From positions 15,706,337 to 15,770,336 of the forward strand of contig NC_060064.1 in the NCBI RefSeq assembly GCF_020283565.1: a stretch of 64,000 nucleotides of DNA, read 5' to 3'. This document shows, one piece after another, positions 62,002-64,000 of this stretch (its first letter is position 1; every line of letters starts with the position of its first letter). The DNA is from Trifolium pratense (lineage: Eukaryota > Streptophyta > Magnoliopsida > Fabales > Fabaceae). The position numbers and the translations under genes are program-made. The notes under the pieces are model-generated. The model did not search any database. It saw only the letters and a list, made by a program, of their open reading frames with translations, and had not been told where the DNA came from.

Positions 62002-62665
62002 CGAAAGTGATAAATTGGATTGAGCGCTTGAAAATTGAGTTACCGTGTAAAAACTCATCTTCCAAGATTGTAGAACAAGATGGTTATGTTCAAAACCATA
62101 TGACTAGAATTCTTGATCCATTACCGACCCGATGTAAAGGGCGTCCTCCTTCAACAAGAAAGACTTCAAAAGTTGACCGAATTGTCAAAAACAAGATTGC
62201 TAGAAAGAAAACTCAAAAAAGAACCCAAAAGAGTAAAACTGATCAAAGTCAAGAAGAGGTGATCTTGAATTATTCAAATATATTTTCTACACTTTAATGT
62301 TGTAATATACATGTGTATAACTTAGATTTTTATAGCAGGGCCTGTGTATCTCTAGAGTTCAAGAAATTGCAAATGAAAAATATTTTAGATCTCAAATTAT
62401 TGATGGGATTGGAACACAAGAAAGCATTCAAGTAAATGGAATTTATTACTTTAATTTGATTCAACATTCTTGTTTATTTAAAATTGATCGACTAGTTTGA
62501 TTCTTAATATGACACTTCATACTAATTGTTTGTGTTTTGTTTGTAAATATTCATAGCATGAGAAAAGTTATTCTCAGACTAGTGGTATTGTTGGTAATTT
62601 AGCTCCCTTCAATCCAAATCAAGAATACACTAATGTAGAAAATCCAGACATGCAATTTGATAGAG
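62002..62665 (+). CDS. Partial FAR1-related (FRS-like) gene tail joined to the palindrome
   Basis: Three exons keep one frame: up to 62258 (donor GAG|GTGATC), 62339-62431 and 62557-62665 (donor GAG|GTAAG). The first includes RILDPLPTRCKGRPPSTRKT and then a Lys/Arg-rich stretch; this DPxxxRxKGRPPxxRK pattern with a basic tail is typical near the end of plant FAR1/FHY3-related, MULE-transposase-derived proteins. The later exons read GLCISRVQEIANEKYFRSQI and HEKSYSQTSGIVGNLAPFNP. No DNA-binding, transposase or SWIM domain is present upstream, because the palindrome arm begins there. An ATG at 61995-61997, lying in the arm, is in frame with this tail, so the chimeric frame 61995-62297 starts with MLSK. 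The family assignment is moderate. Confidence 0.5.
62305..62412 (+). repeat. Direct repeat, first copy (partner 63893-64000)
   Basis: At least 108 bases from ATATACATGTGTATAACTTA to the window edge occur twice, offset by 1,588 bp and identical as far as I can see. The segment contains the acceptor and most of the second exon of the FRS-like tail. The sequences before the two copies are unrelated. Confidence 0.92.
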
Positions 62666-63892
62666 GTAAGAAATACTATCAAGTGCCTAGGCTTTTAAAA
62701 AACCATGTGACTAGTTTATGTATCTTAATTTGCACAATGTTGTAAGTTGTATATCATCAAGTCATCAAATTGTGCGCCGTCAATTTAAAAAGTACTGTTG
62801 AGAAGTTGAGCAATTTTGGCGATATGATATTGTGTAAAATCTTTGGTTTATTATGTTGATGATTTACAAGTTTTGTGATCTTTAGAGATTTAATTTAATG
62901 AAAAAACTCAGTTTTGCCTTTGAAAATCAATTTTAAGTATGCTCCATCTTCCTTCCTTTGATGCATATCTGCTACATAAAACTCAGCATTATGAATCAAA
63001 CATCCGTCTTTTACCAATAAAGAGTTTTGTTTTTGAAAACTGCAAAATATATTAAACACTAACCAATGCACTATAGTAATATGGAGGAAAAACCAAACTG
63101 CCAGCGCAGTAGCATCAGTAGCTTGCCAATATTGTCAATAAACACAACAAAACCAGTAAAAGAGTTTGAATTGGAGTTTGTTTACATTAATGCTATATGC
63201 TATAGTAAAAATACTGATACATATATACAACAACTTAAGCTAAAATATAGACACAAACTAAGCCAAACTATAGGAACTGAATTTGAGTAAACTATAAAAT
63301 CCTATATTTCAGTTTCCAATAGAAACAGATTCACCTTATCTTCTACAACCAGGAAAGCAACAAGAACTAGCAAAATCAAACCATGAAAACACATACTCAA
63401 CAGCATAGTGACAACTGATAACCTGACAACTCATAACCTCTTCCTCATCTATACCAAAAATGAGTTAAAAAATTATGAAGTAATAAGGGTCGGTACAGTC
63501 ACTAAATTCAACAACTACTACAATTGAGGATGTTTGTCAATCAAGGTTGCGTCAATAGTCTAATTCTATTTCAACACTCCAATAAACCCATTCACCCAGA
63601 AATTAATTTTGGTTTATCTGTCACCGCCTTCATCCCATAGTGATTAGAACGATAATCATAAGGTAATATCTACTCCCAATCAGAAGGTAGTCTCGGAAAG
63701 GTCATGCGAGCATTGAACGGATAAGCCATCGTATATGCGAGGGAGACAGAATCATGTTGATCGATCGGAAGGTCATGCGAAGAAGAAAGAAAGAAAGAAA
63801 GTGAGGATTGAAGCGGTTGTTTTTTTTTTTTAATGTTTGAAGTGCCATGTCATTCTCAATTTTCTTGCTTTGACCTTTTCGGACAAACAAGC
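62666..63892. other. Region without a recognised gene
   Basis: AT-rich. The open frame 63066-63290 (+) and the frame 63702-63890 (-) have no recognisable motif. A purine-rich GAAGAAGAAAGAAAGAAAG run lies near 63780. Additional exons of the FRS-like gene could lie here but cannot be proved. Confidence 0.4.
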
Positions 63893-64000
63893 ATATACAT
63901 GTGTATAACTTAGATTTTTATAGCAGGGCCTGTGTATCTCTAGAGTTCAAGAAATTGCAAATGAAAAATATTTTAGATCTCAAATTATTGATGGGATTGG
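63893..64000 (+). repeat. Direct repeat, second copy, cut by the window end
   Basis: Identical to 62305-62412 up to the last base of the window. It begins abruptly at ATATACATG after the unrelated CGGACAAACAAGC, and may extend beyond the window. Confidence 0.92.

Overview
This is nuclear DNA from a flowering plant, most probably a papilionoid legume of the Medicago/Trifolium kind. That placement is an inference from the dense legume-type SINE and MITE content, the intron-rich genes with GT-AG junctions, and the AT-rich intergenic DNA; no species marker was tested. Three intact protein genes are well supported, each with exon junctions that keep the reading frame: a cytokinin oxidase/dehydrogenase (20580-23193, +, 5 exons), a TPR plus J-domain co-chaperone-like protein (39810-49000, +, 11 exons) and glutamine-dependent NAD+ synthetase (50803-57309, -, 13 exons). 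A small acidic plant protein of unknown function (24340-27143, -, 2 coding exons) is also likely real.

Layout. Positions 1-20148 are gene-poor and made of old transposons: a hAT derivative, Stowaway MITEs, tRNA-derived SINEs, a probable solo LTR, LINE relics and a 702-bp Mutator-type MITE with a 9-bp target duplication. Positions 20386-27600 hold the CKX gene and the small acidic gene; the intron of the latter contains a tandem duplication, one copy of which was later hit by a TRIM element. Positions 27900-39380 are a transposon block: a poly(A)-tailed retroposon, a Ty1/copia element with 487-bp LTRs that carries a 1.16-kb solo LTR inside its integrase, a fragment of a NYN-domain-like gene, and a non-coding LTR element. 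Positions 39810-49000 are the TPR/J gene with transposon debris in introns 3 and 8.

The most remarkable structure is 53385-62001: a palindrome with two 4,300-bp arms around a 17-bp spacer. All paired positions sum to 115386, so the arms show no net indel, and every translated segment I compared is identical. It contains exons 1-8 of the NAD+ synthetase twice, head to head. The left arm continues into exons 9-13 of the complete gene. The right arm stops in intron 8 and abuts the exons of an apparent FAR1-related (FRS-like) gene tail, part of which is repeated at the window edge. This is either a very recent inverted duplication with a rearranged junction or an assembly artefact.

The genes do not form a pathway: cytokinin breakdown, protein folding and NAD synthesis are independent housekeeping or hormonal roles. 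Exon coordinates, splice phases and target-site duplications were worked out by reading the sequence. Family names come from recognised motifs, and no database search was run.
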